Below, in pieces: positions 16,740-25,926 of a stretch of 64,000 bases of DNA. The position numbers were made by a program, and so were the translations under genes. The DNA is from Pantoea trifolii. GTDB lineage: Bacteria > Pseudomonadota > Gammaproteobacteria > Enterobacterales > Enterobacteriaceae. Where the stretch lies: positions 186,001 to 250,000 of the forward strand of contig NZ_JANIET010000002.1 of the NCBI RefSeq assembly GCF_024506435.1. Direction: 5' to 3'. Below the pieces are notes generated by a model. It was not told the origin of the DNA, ran no database searches, and saw only the letters and a program-made list of their open reading frames with translations. Every line of letters starts with the position of its first letter. Position 1 is the first letter of the stretch.

Positions 16740-18164
16740 ATGCTAAATGGGATTGGCAGCAGCGTACTGAGAAATTTAATCGCATCGAATGCGGTGGTGA
16801 CGCCAGCGGTAAACAACAAATCCGCACAAAACGCCCTGACGGCGGAAGCGTCCACCAAAGTCACCTTCAGTGAGGCGAGCGATGCCATCGCCGCTATCTA
16901 TAAAATCGAACCCGCGCAGGTTAAGAGTTCCGTCGATGTCACCAGCAGCCTGCAAGCGCAGCTCAACGGTGCCGCACATGCCAGCGGCGTCGGCATGAAC
17001 GGTCTCGGCAGCACCTTACTGAGTAATCTGGCCAGCCATCGCGGCGACGTGACCTTGAGCGTGCCAGCCACCGAAGCGGTGAGCGGCGCAAAGAGCAGCA
17101 GCCAAAGCGCGCTGGCACTGACCATCACCACCCAATCGGGCGTGCAGGTGAGTTTGCAGATGACGCGCCAACAGGGCGGCATGGTGGTGGAGTTGAAAAC
17201 CAGCGGCGGCCAGCTGAGCAACGATGAAGCGGCGGCAATGGGGCAACTGTCAGCAGGCTTGCAAAAAGCGCTGGATGGCCTGGATGGCAGCACCACCAAG
17301 CTCGATATCAGCGATCTGATGAAATTCGACAGTTCCGTGTTGAAAAGCGTCGATTTGAAGACCGATCTGCGGAATGGCAATAACGTCACGCAGTCGCTGA
17401 ACTTGCATGCCGACGATCAGGAGCGCTGGCTTGGTTTCCATAACGGCGATGTCAGCATCAAACTTGATACTGATATGTCGAAACTGACGCAGGTGGGCAG
17501 CGCGGGGCAGCAGGCGGCGGCACTGGATCAGTGGAGCAGCAAATTCGATCAGGCGGCTTCGCGCGGCCATGGCGATAGTGACATGCTGGCGCTGTTTAAG
17601 GACAGTTTCCGCGCGCTGAACACCACCGAAGGTAAAGCGGCGGAAAGCATCAACACGCAGCGTGTGAAGTCGATTGATGCCAATGCAGCGAAGAACGGTG
17701 CGATCAGCGGACTGGCAGATTTCTCGGCTACGTATCAGCAGACGCCGGTTTCCGGTAATCCGTATAAGCCGGAAGAGCAAGACACCTTCTCACTTAACGT
17801 GGCGCAAAAAACCGCTGCCCAGACGCATGGCGATACCCAGGATTTGACCCAGCAAACGCTGTTTAAACTCAAGGCCAGCTTCCACACCGCGCTGGATTCT
17901 GCCTCGGCGGTGAAATTGACCGAACAGAAGTCGTCACAAAATTATAAGTACCATTTGATTGATGACGAAGAGCGAAGCCAGACATCGGTGACGCAGAATA
18001 AGAAAGGCGATTTGACCGCGAATTATTCCCAGCAGCTGACGCAAAATGAGACGGTGCAAACCTATCAGCTGGCGAAGTTGATTGATAGCGTACAGATCCC
18101 GCACAGCGTGAAAAACGAATTCACCCGCAGTTTCGCCGCCGCGCAGTTTGATGCGCAAATATAA
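16740..18164 (+). CDS. Uncharacterised 474-aa protein, Ser/Ala/Gln-rich
   Basis: I do not recognise this protein. It has no clear signal peptide or membrane span. The sequence is rich in Ser, Ala, Gln, Asn and Lys with few aromatics and no cysteine, and it contains repeated short helical and strand-like stretches. Two segments look alike: MLNGIGSSVLRNLIASNAVV (1-20) and MNGLGSTLLSNLASHRGDV (near 85), each followed by similar polar sequence, which suggests an internal duplication of the N-terminal region. The composition resembles surface-filament or secreted structural proteins, but that is a guess. It is monocistronic, between an amidase and an organosulfur operon, with an inverted repeat pair right after the stop. 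Confidence 0.75.
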   Translation: MLNGIGSSVLRNLIASNAVVTPAVNNKSAQNALTAEASTKVTFSEASDAIAAIYKIEPAQVKSSVDVTSSLQAQLNGAAHASGVGMNGLGSTLLSNLASHRGDVTLSVPATEAVSGAKSSSQSALALTITTQSGVQVSLQMTRQQGGMVVELKTSGGQLSNDEAAAMGQLSAGLQKALDGLDGSTTKLDISDLMKFDSSVLKSVDLKTDLRNGNNVTQSLNLHADDQERWLGFHNGDVSIKLDTDMSKLTQVGSAGQQAAALDQWSSKFDQAASRGHGDSDMLALFKDSFRALNTTEGKAAESINTQRVKSIDANAAKNGAISGLADFSATYQQTPVSGNPYKPEEQDTFSLNVAQKTAAQTHGDTQDLTQQTLFKLKASFHTALDSASAVKLTEQKSSQNYKYHLIDDEERSQTSVTQNKKGDLTANYSQQLTQNETVQTYQLAKLIDSVQIPHSVKNEFTRSFAAAQFDAQI

Positions 18165-18168
18165 AATC

Positions 18169-18242
18169 GTAGGGTCGCCATTAATGGCGACCTTATAAAA
18201 TCCCGCACAATTCCACAAGGTCGCCATAAATGGCGACCCTAC
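18169..18242. repeat. Inverted pair of the house palindrome
   Basis: GTAGGGTCGCCATTAATGGCGACC (18169-18192) faces GGTCGCCATAAATGGCGACCCTAC (18219-18242), just after the stop at 18164. The rest of the 365-bp gap to 18529 is AT-rich promoter-like DNA for the sulfur operon; no further feature can be supported. Confidence 0.85.
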
Positions 18243-18529
18243 GTTATATGCATTATTTAAATTTTGATTGCGTTATTTGATCTTAAGAATTACACGCCGC
18301 TTTTTTATATTCGTCAATTGCCCGCAGCACCGCCGCTAGCCTATTGTTGAGCTTAATTAAATCCATAGCTTAATAATGGCAACGCATTGCCGGATATAGC
18401 ATAACCGCGCTATTTACTTGTTTTAACCCCGCTGATTATCATCGCTTTCAATCCGTTATTCATTCCACGGCCTGCTGACTTTTTCAGTGCAGGCTTACCC
18501 TTCGCTGTGCAGTAAAAGTGAAATCAGCT

Positions 18530-19735
18530 ATGACGCAAAACAGTGACGAGATTATTAACCGCGCGGCGGTATTAAATAGCGATGAACAAGCCATCGCCGC
18601 CGCACGCCATTTGGCCGAGCAGGCGAAAGGCGGCGCAGTCGAGCGCGATCAGCAACGCATCTATCCTATCGCGCTGCTCAACCAGTTCACCGCGCTGGGC
18701 CTTGGCAGCATCAGTGTGCCATGCGAATTTGGCGGCGCAGGTTTGTCGTACCAAACCCTGGCCGAGGTGTTTCGTCTGATCTCCGCCAGCGATCCCTCGC
18801 TGGGGCAAATCCCGCAAAACCACTTTGGTCTGATTCAGTTCATCCTCGGCGAAGGTTCGGCGGCGCAGCAGCAGCAACTGTTGAGCGCGGTGGTGCAGGG
18901 CAAACGACTGGGCAACGGCGGGCCGGAGAAAAACACCAAACACACGCGCGATGTGCAGGCGCAGCTGGTGACAACGTCACAGGGCTTAACGCTTACCGGC
19001 GAGAAGTTCTACTCCACTGGCGCGTTGTTCGCCGACATTTTGGTCACCACCGCGATGCACGATCAGCAGCCGAAGATGGCCTTTATTCCGCTGCCAGCAT
19101 CGGGCGTGGAGATTGTTGATGACTGGTCCGGTATTGGCCAGCGCACCACCGCCAGCGGCACGGTGAAACTGCAGCAGGTTGCGGTGGATCCGGCGTTATT
19201 AATCTCGCTGCCCGCAGCCGAAAAACCGACGCTGCGCGGTGCGGTTTCCCAACTGATTCAGGCGGCGATTGATGCAGGCATTGCGCAAGGCGCGCTGGAT
19301 GAGGCGCTGGAGTTTGTGCGCAGCAGCTCGCGACCTTGGGTCGATGCCAATGTCAGCCGCAATGCCGACGATCCTTACATCCTCGCCGATGTTGGCCGCA
19401 TCAGCACCGAACTGAGCGCCGCCAACGCACTCCTGACGCGGGCCGCCCGCGTGCTCGACAGCATCGATCAGCAGGCGCTGACCGCCGAAAACTGCGCGCG
19501 CGCCTCGATTGCGGTAGCGGAAGCCAAAGTACTCACCACCGAAGTGGCGCTGCGTGCCAGCGAGAAACTGCTGGAATGGGGCGGTAGTCGCGGCACTTTG
19601 CTGCGCCACGGACTCGATCGTCACTGGCGCAATGCGCGCACTCACACTTTGCACGATCCGGTGCGCTGGAAAACCCACGCCATCGGCAACTATTACCTCA
19701 ATGATGCGCTGCCTGCGCGTCATGCGTGGATTTAA
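18530..19735 (+). CDS. SfnB-like acyl-CoA-dehydrogenase-fold oxidoreductase, copy 1
   Basis: A 401-aa flavoprotein of the acyl-CoA dehydrogenase superfamily, SfnB sulfur-acquisition branch. Visible features are the middle-domain GEKFYSTGALFADILV with DDWSGIGQRTTASGTV and the C-terminal RHGLDRHWRNARTHTLHDPV motif. ATG 18530 is chosen over GTG 18518. Such proteins are FMNH2/FAD-dependent monooxygenases or desulfurising enzymes (DszC/SfnB type) used to obtain sulfur from organic compounds. It is first in an apparent operon with a paralogue, an LLM monooxygenase and a Met-type transporter. Confidence 0.82.
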   Translation: MTQNSDEIINRAAVLNSDEQAIAAARHLAEQAKGGAVERDQQRIYPIALLNQFTALGLGSISVPCEFGGAGLSYQTLAEVFRLISASDPSLGQIPQNHFGLIQFILGEGSAAQQQQLLSAVVQGKRLGNGGPEKNTKHTRDVQAQLVTTSQGLTLTGEKFYSTGALFADILVTTAMHDQQPKMAFIPLPASGVEIVDDWSGIGQRTTASGTVKLQQVAVDPALLISLPAAEKPTLRGAVSQLIQAAIDAGIAQGALDEALEFVRSSSRPWVDANVSRNADDPYILADVGRISTELSAANALLTRAARVLDSIDQQALTAENCARASIAVAEAKVLTTEVALRASEKLLEWGGSRGTLLRHGLDRHWRNARTHTLHDPVRWKTHAIGNYYLNDALPARHAWI

Positions 19736-19744
19736 GGAGCAACC

Positions 19745-20947
19745 ATGACGCAGGTATCGCCTAAACAGCGCGCATCGCGCATCACCCACGCCCAACAGGC
19801 CTTGCAGGTGGCGCAGGAACTGGCGGAACGTTTTCGTGCCGGTTCCGCCCAGCGCGACCGCGAACGTGAACTGCCGCACGCTGAATTGCAGCAGCTGTTT
19901 CAATCCGGGCTCGGTGCCATCACCGTGCCGCGTGACTTTGGCGGCATTGAGATTTCTACCGCCGAACTGGCCGGGATTTTCGTGATATTGAGCGCCGCCG
20001 ACGGATCGATTGGTCAGGTGCCGCAGAACCATTTTTACGCGCTGGAAGTGCTGCGCATCAACGGTAGCCAGGCGCAGAAACAGCGGCTCTACGCCGAAGT
20101 GCTGGCAGGGGTGCATCACGGTAATGCGCTGGCGGAATTCAGTTCTCCTGCCGCGCATCAGCGTTCCACGGCGGTTTCGCAACAGGCCGAAGGATTGCGC
20201 CTCAACGGCAACAAGTTTTACTGCACCGGCGCGCTGTATGCCGACCGTATTCCGACGCTGGCGATTGCCGATGACGGCAAAGAGCAGCTGGTGTTTGTGC
20301 CGCGCCATCAGTCCGGCGTCAACGTGATTGATGACTGGAGCGGCTTTGGTCAGCGCACCACCGGCAGCGGCAGCGTGCAGTTCCGCGATGTGGCGATTGC
20401 GCCGGAAGATGTGGTGCCATTCCAGACCGCGTTCGAGCGTCCGAGCACCGTTGGGCCCTTTGCGCAGATTATGCATGCGGCTATCGATCAGGGCATTGCG
20501 CGGGCGGCGTTTGAAGACATGCTCGATTTCCTGCGTCTGCGCGCGCGTCCGTGGCCGGACAGCGGCGTGGATCGTGCCAGCGACGATCCGCTGACGCTCG
20601 ATCGTACCGGTCTTCTGGCCGCACGTCTAAGTGCGGGCGATGCGCTGCTGGCGATTGCCGGTGATGCGGTTGACGTCGCGCAGCGCGATCCCAGTGCCGA
20701 AAACGTGGCGCTGGCGTCGGTGGAAGTGGCGAAGGCGCGCGCCTGGACCACAGAAGTGTCGCTGGAAGCCAGCAATCTGCTGTTTGAACTCGGCGGATCG
20801 CGTTCCAGCCTGCGCGAACACAACTTCGACCGCCACTGGCGCAATGCGCGTACCCATACCTTGCACGATCCGGTGCGCTGGAAATATCCGGCAATCGGCA
20901 ACTACCTGCTGAATGGCGTGTTGCCGCCGCGTCGGGGGACGATATGA
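19745..20947 (+). CDS. SfnB-like acyl-CoA-dehydrogenase-fold oxidoreductase, copy 2
   Basis: A 400-aa paralogue of the preceding gene. It shares LNGNKFYCTGALYADRI, DDWSGFGQRTTGSGSV and the FDRHWRNARTHTLHDPVRWK end motif, so the pair arose by an old tandem duplication. The start follows AAGGAGCAACC. It lies 9 bases after copy 1 and overlaps the next gene by 4 bases. Divergence is large enough that the two may act on different sulfur compounds or form a heteromer; this is inference. Confidence 0.82.
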   Translation: MTQVSPKQRASRITHAQQALQVAQELAERFRAGSAQRDRERELPHAELQQLFQSGLGAITVPRDFGGIEISTAELAGIFVILSAADGSIGQVPQNHFYALEVLRINGSQAQKQRLYAEVLAGVHHGNALAEFSSPAAHQRSTAVSQQAEGLRLNGNKFYCTGALYADRIPTLAIADDGKEQLVFVPRHQSGVNVIDDWSGFGQRTTGSGSVQFRDVAIAPEDVVPFQTAFERPSTVGPFAQIMHAAIDQGIARAAFEDMLDFLRLRARPWPDSGVDRASDDPLTLDRTGLLAARLSAGDALLAIAGDAVDVAQRDPSAENVALASVEVAKARAWTTEVSLEASNLLFELGGSRSSLREHNFDRHWRNARTHTLHDPVRWKYPAIGNYLLNGVLPPRRGTI

Positions 20948-22305
20948 GTCAAAAACAGATTCTGCTTAACGCCTTCAATATGAACTGCGTTGGGCACATT
21001 CATCACGGCATGTGGACCCATCCGCAGGATCGTTCTGTTGATTTCAACTCGCTGGATTACTGGCTGGATCTGGCGCGCTTGCTGGAGCGCGGACTGTTTG
21101 ATGGGCTGTTTATCGCCGACATTCTCGGCGTGTATGACGTCTATCAGCAAGGTATTGGCCTGACCGCTAAAGAGTCGATTCAGCTGCCGGTCAACGACCC
21201 GCTGATGCTGATTTCCGGCATGGCCAGCGTCACGCAGCATCTGGGCTTTGGTGTGACCGCCAACCTGAGTTATGAAGCGCCGTATCCGTTCGCGCGCCGC
21301 CTCTCCACGCTCGATCACCTGACCAAAGGGCGCATCGGCTGGAACATCGTCACCGGTTATCTCGATAGCGCCGCGCGTGCCATGGGGCAGCAACAGCTGC
21401 TGGCGCACGACCGCCGCTACGATCAGGCCGATGAGTTTCTCGATGTCACCTACAAGTTATGGGAAGGCAGTTGGCAGGATGATGCGCTGGTGCAGGATAA
21501 AGCCCATCGGCGCTACGCCGATGCCAGCAAAATCCATCAAATCAATCATCAGGGCGAGTTTTATCAGGTGCAGGGTTATCACCTGAGCAGCCCGTCACCG
21601 CAGCGCACGCCGCTGCTATTTCAGGCCGGTTCCTCGGCGCGCGGCGTGCAGTTCGCCGGACGTCACGCCGAGTGCAGCTTTGTCAATGCCGCGTCACCCG
21701 CCGCGATGCGCGAGCAATCGACGCGCCTGCGCCAGGCGGCGGTGGAGGCCGGACGCCATCCTGACGATCTGCGTATCTTTATGGGCGTCAGCGTGATTGT
21801 CGCGCCAACCGAACGCGAAGCGCAGGAGAAGCATAAAAGCTACCTCGAATACGCCAGCCCGGAAGCGGGTATCGCGCACTTCTCCAGCTCGATTGGCCTG
21901 GATCTGGCGGCGTTCGAACTTGATGAGCCGATTCAGACCGGCGACACGCGCGCCATTGAATCAGTGAGCAAAGCTTTCAGCGGCTGGACGCGCCGCCGTT
22001 TGCTGGAGCAGCACGCGATGGGCAGCCGCTATCCGCTGATCGTCGGCAATCCGAGCCAGGTCGCGGATGCATTGATTACGTGGATCGATGAAGGCGATAT
22101 CGACGGCTTTAACCTGACGCGCATCCTCAATCCGCAGAGCTACCGCGATTTTATCGATCTGGTGGTGCCGGAATTACAGCAGCGCGGCCGCTTCAAGACC
22201 GCGTATCAGCCCGGTTCGCTTCGCCACAAAATTTTTCAACAGCAGGACCGCTTGCCCGATCGCCATCCGGCGGCGCGCTGGCGCGACGGCGTTAACCTTC
22301 GTTAA
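20944..22305 (+). CDS. LLM-class flavin-dependent monooxygenase (NtaA/SnaA/DszA family)
   Basis: A 453-aa FMNH2-dependent TIM-barrel monooxygenase. Family features are ILLNAFNMNCVGHIHHGMWTHP at the start, LDHLTKGRIGWNIVTGYLDSAARAMG and LLFQAGSSARGVQFAGRHAE. Members open C-S, C-N or C-O bonds of organosulfur or aminopolycarboxylate compounds and need a separate flavin reductase, which is not encoded nearby. ATGA overlap with the preceding gene indicates one operon. With two SfnB-like proteins and a Met-type transporter, the role is likely sulfur scavenging. Confidence 0.85.
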   Translation: MSQKQILLNAFNMNCVGHIHHGMWTHPQDRSVDFNSLDYWLDLARLLERGLFDGLFIADILGVYDVYQQGIGLTAKESIQLPVNDPLMLISGMASVTQHLGFGVTANLSYEAPYPFARRLSTLDHLTKGRIGWNIVTGYLDSAARAMGQQQLLAHDRRYDQADEFLDVTYKLWEGSWQDDALVQDKAHRRYADASKIHQINHQGEFYQVQGYHLSSPSPQRTPLLFQAGSSARGVQFAGRHAECSFVNAASPAAMREQSTRLRQAAVEAGRHPDDLRIFMGVSVIVAPTEREAQEKHKSYLEYASPEAGIAHFSSSIGLDLAAFELDEPIQTGDTRAIESVSKAFSGWTRRRLLEQHAMGSRYPLIVGNPSQVADALITWIDEGDIDGFNLTRILNPQSYRDFIDLVVPELQQRGRFKTAYQPGSLRHKIFQQQDRLPDRHPAARWRDGVNLR

Positions 22306-22325
22306 TTTAACCTCAGGGATCTGAT

Positions 22326-23132
22326 ATGAACATTGCACGTCATTTTGCACTGGCTGCCAGCGTCGCACTGCTGGCGTTTAGCGCCGTCGCCGCCGAAAAC
22401 TACAGCGGCCCGCTGAAAGTCGGTACCACCGCCGCCTTTGCACCGCCGCTGGAAACCGCAGTTGCCGAGGCGAAGAAACAAGGCTTGAACGTCGAGCTGG
22501 TGGAGTTCACCGACTGGACCGCGCCGAACGTCAGCGTTGAAAACGGCGATATCGACGTGAACCTATTCCAGCACAAACCGTTCCTGGAGAACGCCAATCA
22601 GCAGGGCGGATTCCATCTGGTGCCGTTCGCGCCAGCGATCATCAATAACATCGGGCTCTATTCGAAGAAACATACCGCGATTGACCAAATTCCCGATGGC
22701 GGCACGGTGGCGATTGCCAACGATCCGATCAACGGTGCGCGCGGCCTGCTGCTGCTGCAAAAAGCCAAGCTGATTACCTTAAAACCGGGTGCGGGCCTCA
22801 AGTCTACCGTGGATGACATTGTCAGCAATCCGAAGCATCTGAAGATTATTGAAGTGGAAGCGGTGCAGCTGTCGCGTTCGCTGGATGAAGTCGATTTAGC
22901 GCAGGGTTATCCGCACTATCTGCGTCTGTCGAAAACCATCGATCCCAATAACGCGCTGCTGTTCGATGGACTGGAGCATCCGGAATACGTGATTCAGTTC
23001 GTGATCCGCGACGGTCATCAGAACGATCCGCGCCTGGCGAAGTTCGTTGATATCTACCAGCATTCGCCGGTGGTGCGCGCCAAACTTGATGACTTCTACG
23101 GCAAGCTGTATCAGCCGGGCTGGAGCCAGTAA
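22326..23132 (+). CDS. MetQ/NlpA-family substrate-binding protein
   Basis: A 268-aa periplasmic binding protein of the NlpA/MetQ family, with GTTAAFAPPLETAVAEAKKQGLN and DVNLFQHKPFLENA as in MetQ. The signal peptide ends near AFSAVAA and has no lipobox cysteine, unlike E. coli MetQ, so it should be soluble in the periplasm. Its position behind organosulfur oxygenases suggests a sulfur-containing ligand (methionine, its oxide or a related compound). It starts after TCAGGGATCTGAT. Confidence 0.83.
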   Translation: MNIARHFALAASVALLAFSAVAAENYSGPLKVGTTAAFAPPLETAVAEAKKQGLNVELVEFTDWTAPNVSVENGDIDVNLFQHKPFLENANQQGGFHLVPFAPAIINNIGLYSKKHTAIDQIPDGGTVAIANDPINGARGLLLLQKAKLITLKPGAGLKSTVDDIVSNPKHLKIIEVEAVQLSRSLDEVDLAQGYPHYLRLSKTIDPNNALLFDGLEHPEYVIQFVIRDGHQNDPRLAKFVDIYQHSPVVRAKLDDFYGKLYQPGWSQ

Positions 23133-23134
23133 AT

Positions 23135-24235
23135 ATGGTGAGCCTGACGCTACCTGGCGAGCGCGATGCGTTGCTGTCACCGACGGCTGAGACGGCAGGG
23201 AAAATCCACGTGCAGATTCGTGGCCTGAGTAAGCGCTATCCCGGCCAAACTCAGGACGCGCTGAAGGAGGTCGATTTGCAGGTTAAGCGCGGCGAGATTT
23301 TTGGCATCATTGGGCGCAGCGGTGCCGGTAAATCGACGCTGATTCGCTGCCTCAATCGGCTGGAAAATCCCACTCGCGGTCAGGTGGTGATTGACGGTAT
23401 CGATCTCAGCACGCTGAGCGATCGTCAGTTGGTGGATTGGCGACGCGGTACCGGCATGATTTTTCAGCACTTCAATTTGCTGTCGGCAAAAACGGTGCGG
23501 GAAAACATCGAGCTGCCGATGAAAGTGGCTGGCGTGCCTGCGGCGGAGCGGCGGCGCAAAGTGGATGAACTGCTGGCGTTGGTGGGCCTTGAGCAGCGCC
23601 AGCACGCGTGGCCTGCGCAGCTATCCGGCGGGCAGAAGCAGCGCGTCGGCATTGCGCGCGCGCTGGTGCACGATCCTGAGCTGCTGCTGTGTGATGAAGC
23701 CACCTCGGCGCTCGATCCGGAAACCACGCGTTCGATTCTGGCGCTGCTGAAAAAGATTAATCAACAGCGGCACATCACTATCGTGCTGATCACCCATGAA
23801 ATGGATGTGGTGCACGACCTCTGTCATCAGGTGGCGGTGATTGATCAGGGCGAAATCATTGAGCGCGGACCGGTGTGGCAGGTGTATAGCGATCCACAGC
23901 AAGAGACCACGCGCCAGCTGCTCAATCCGCAGTTCAGCGCGTTGCCGGACGCCATTCAACCGCTGCTGACGCCGATGCGTCAGCATGGCGATTCACGCTT
24001 GCTGGTGCGCTTGCGCTACACCGGACAAGGCGCGCAGCCGGATTTGGCGGCCCTGAGTGCGCGGGTGGGCGGGGAGCTGACGCTTATTTATAGCGCGGTG
24101 GAGTGGGTGGATAGCAAACCGACCGGGCAAATGTTGTTGCTGCTCGATGCACAGCATGACGCGGACGCCGCGCGGACGCGGTTAACCCTGATTGCGGACC
24201 AACTGGAGATTCCGGGCTATGTCACTGGCTATTGA
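23135..24235 (+). CDS. MetN-like ABC transporter ATP-binding protein
   Basis: A 366-aa ATPase with Walker A GRSGAGKST, signature LSGGQKQRVGIARAL, Walker B LLLCDEATSALDPET and H-loop THEMDV, followed by a C-terminal NIL-type regulatory domain from about residue 285, as in MetN. The start used has a weak ribosome site right behind the metQ-like stop, and about 25 N-terminal residues precede the domain. It overlaps the permease gene by 17 bases. It energises uptake of the ligand of the MetQ-like protein. Confidence 0.86.
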   Translation: MVSLTLPGERDALLSPTAETAGKIHVQIRGLSKRYPGQTQDALKEVDLQVKRGEIFGIIGRSGAGKSTLIRCLNRLENPTRGQVVIDGIDLSTLSDRQLVDWRRGTGMIFQHFNLLSAKTVRENIELPMKVAGVPAAERRRKVDELLALVGLEQRQHAWPAQLSGGQKQRVGIARALVHDPELLLCDEATSALDPETTRSILALLKKINQQRHITIVLITHEMDVVHDLCHQVAVIDQGEIIERGPVWQVYSDPQQETTRQLLNPQFSALPDAIQPLLTPMRQHGDSRLLVRLRYTGQGAQPDLAALSARVGGELTLIYSAVEWVDSKPTGQMLLLLDAQHDADAARTRLTLIADQLEIPGYVTGY

Positions 24236-24869
24236 TCGTTTATGGATTGGGCTGCTGGATACGCTGCTGATGGTCGGCGTGTCGTCGCTGTTGGCGCTGG
24301 CGCTGGGTTTGCCGATGGCGGTGATTCTGGTGGTAACCGGACGCGGCGATCTGTTCCCGAGCCCGCTGCTGAATCGCGTGCTGGGTTGGGTGGTGAACCT
24401 GTTCCGCTCGATCCCGTTTTTGATTCTGATGGTGGCGCTGATTCCGTTCACCCGCTGGATCGTCGGCACCACCTATGGCGTGTGGGCGGCAGTGGTACCG
24501 CTGACATTGGCGGCAACGCCGTTCTTTGCGCGCATCGCCGAGGTAAGCCTGCGCGAAGTGGATAAAGGGCTGACCGAAGCGGCGCAGGCGATGGGGTTTC
24601 ATCGCTGGCATATTATCTGGCATGTATTGCTGCCCGAAGCGCGGCCCGGCATTGTTAGCGGGTTTACCATTACGCTGGTGACGATGATTAATGCTTCGGC
24701 AATGGCGGGCGCGATTGGCGCGGGTGGGTTGGGGGATTTGGCCTATCGCTACGGTTATCAGCGTTTTGATATGCAGGTGATGCTGACGGTGATTGTGGTG
24801 CTGGTGGCGTTGGTGACGATGCTGCAGTTTTTTGGCGACAGGTTGTCGCGCAGGTTGAATCATCGTTAG
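24219..24869 (+). CDS. MetI-like ABC transporter permease
   Basis: A 216-aa permease with five or so membrane spans and the EAA loop LTEAAQAMGFHRWHIIWHVLLPEA, typical of MetI. The ATG at 24219 lies inside the metN-like gene in another frame, giving a 17-base overlap, and is preceded by GGAG. It is the last gene of the sulfur operon; the house palindrome follows at 24886. Confidence 0.87.
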   Translation: MSLAIDRLWIGLLDTLLMVGVSSLLALALGLPMAVILVVTGRGDLFPSPLLNRVLGWVVNLFRSIPFLILMVALIPFTRWIVGTTYGVWAAVVPLTLAATPFFARIAEVSLREVDKGLTEAAQAMGFHRWHIIWHVLLPEARPGIVSGFTITLVTMINASAMAGAIGAGGLGDLAYRYGYQRFDMQVMLTVIVVLVALVTMLQFFGDRLSRRLNHR

Positions 24870-24885
24870 GTGCGGTGTTTGGCCA

Positions 24886-24909
24886 GGTCGCCATAAATGG
24901 CGACCCTAC
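24886..24909. repeat. House palindrome with CTAC tail, single copy
   Basis: GGTCGCCATAAATGGCGACC plus CTAC in the short convergent gap between the permease and the LysR-type gene. Confidence 0.8.
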
Positions 24910-24923
24910 GGCGCGTTTGGATT

Positions 24924-25826
24924 TTACCGGATCTGTAATCCTTCCAACGCTGCCAGCAGCGCATCCACTTTGGGAAGCAGCTGTTTGCGGCGCGGCCAAA
25001 TCAGCGTTAAGGCTAAACCGTCCGGCTGTTGCTCGGGCAGAATAATCTCCAGCTCGCCGCGCGCCAGCGGTTCACGTACCAGCCACGATGGCATCTGCGC
25101 CACGCCCAATCCGGCACACAGCGCCTGCATCTGCGCATCCACATCACCCAACGCCATGCGGTGTGGCAGGTTGCGCCAGTGCGGATAGCCATCTTCCGTA
25201 GTGAACAGCCACGGCTTGGTGCTGCCATCGACGCGTTCATACATGATCGCCTGATGCTGCAACAATTCGGCTTCGCTGTTGGGTCGCCCCACGCGCGCCA
25301 GATAATCCGGTGCCGCGCAAAACACCATGCGTTCGCGGCCCATCTGACGACAGCCCAGCGAGGCGGGCAGATCCGGCGAGCCACCAATGCGCACCGCAAC
25401 ATCAATCCCTTCATCAAACAGATCAATAAAGCGATCCGAGAACGTCAGATTGAGCTCCACATCCGGATGCTGACGGCAAAACGGAATCAGCAGCGGCATC
25501 ACGCCAAGGCGACCATAGGTGTTTGGCACCGCCAAGCGTAATCGCCCGGAAGGAATGGTGCGCTGCGCCGCCAGCACCGCTTCGGCTTCTGCCAGCTCCT
25601 CCATAATGCGTAAACAGGTTTGGTAATAGGCGTTACCGGCATCGGTGAGTTTCAGGCTGCGGGTGGTGCGCTCCAGCAGCCGTGAACCGAGACGGGTTTC
25701 CAGCCGCGTGACGCTTTTGCTCACTGCCGAACCGGTGAGATGCAAGCGCTCAGCAGCGGCGGCAAAGCTGCCGCTCTCGACGCTGGCAACAAAGGGAACG
25801 ATATCTTTCAGGCGCTGATCGTGCAT
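24924..25826 (-). CDS. LysR-family transcriptional regulator
   Basis: A 300-aa LysR regulator: N-terminal winged helix (FVASVESGSFAAAAERLHLTGSAVSKSVTRLE) and a substrate-binding C-terminal domain with RLAVPNTYGRLGVMPLL, of the CrgA/AaeR-like group. It is divergent from the SDR gene at 25927 with a 100-bp gap, so it most likely controls that gene. It is convergent with the sulfur operon. Confidence 0.88.
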   Translation of the reverse strand: MHDQRLKDIVPFVASVESGSFAAAAERLHLTGSAVSKSVTRLETRLGSRLLERTTRSLKLTDAGNAYYQTCLRIMEELAEAEAVLAAQRTIPSGRLRLAVPNTYGRLGVMPLLIPFCRQHPDVELNLTFSDRFIDLFDEGIDVAVRIGGSPDLPASLGCRQMGRERMVFCAAPDYLARVGRPNSEAELLQHQAIMYERVDGSTKPWLFTTEDGYPHWRNLPHRMALGDVDAQMQALCAGLGVAQMPSWLVREPLARGELEIILPEQQPDGLALTLIWPRRKQLLPKVDALLAALEGLQIR

Positions 25827-25926
25827 ATATTCGTGAACTCAGGTTGTGAATGCCGTGAATTAATGCCAGGGATGGGAATTAAATTCTCTATTAAACTCAT
25901 CATTACTGAAACTGAGGAGAATTGAA

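Noticed and set aside
18376..18391. Sigma-54-like sequence TGGCAACGCATTGCC before the sulfur operon
   Set aside because: The GG to GC distance is 9 bp rather than the required 10, so it was not called, although SfnB-type genes elsewhere can be RpoN-dependent.
19199..20476. 425-codon open frame on the - strand across both SfnB-like genes
   Set aside because: His/Arg/Gln-rich antisense shadow spanning two genes with strong motifs on the + strand; no ribosome site.
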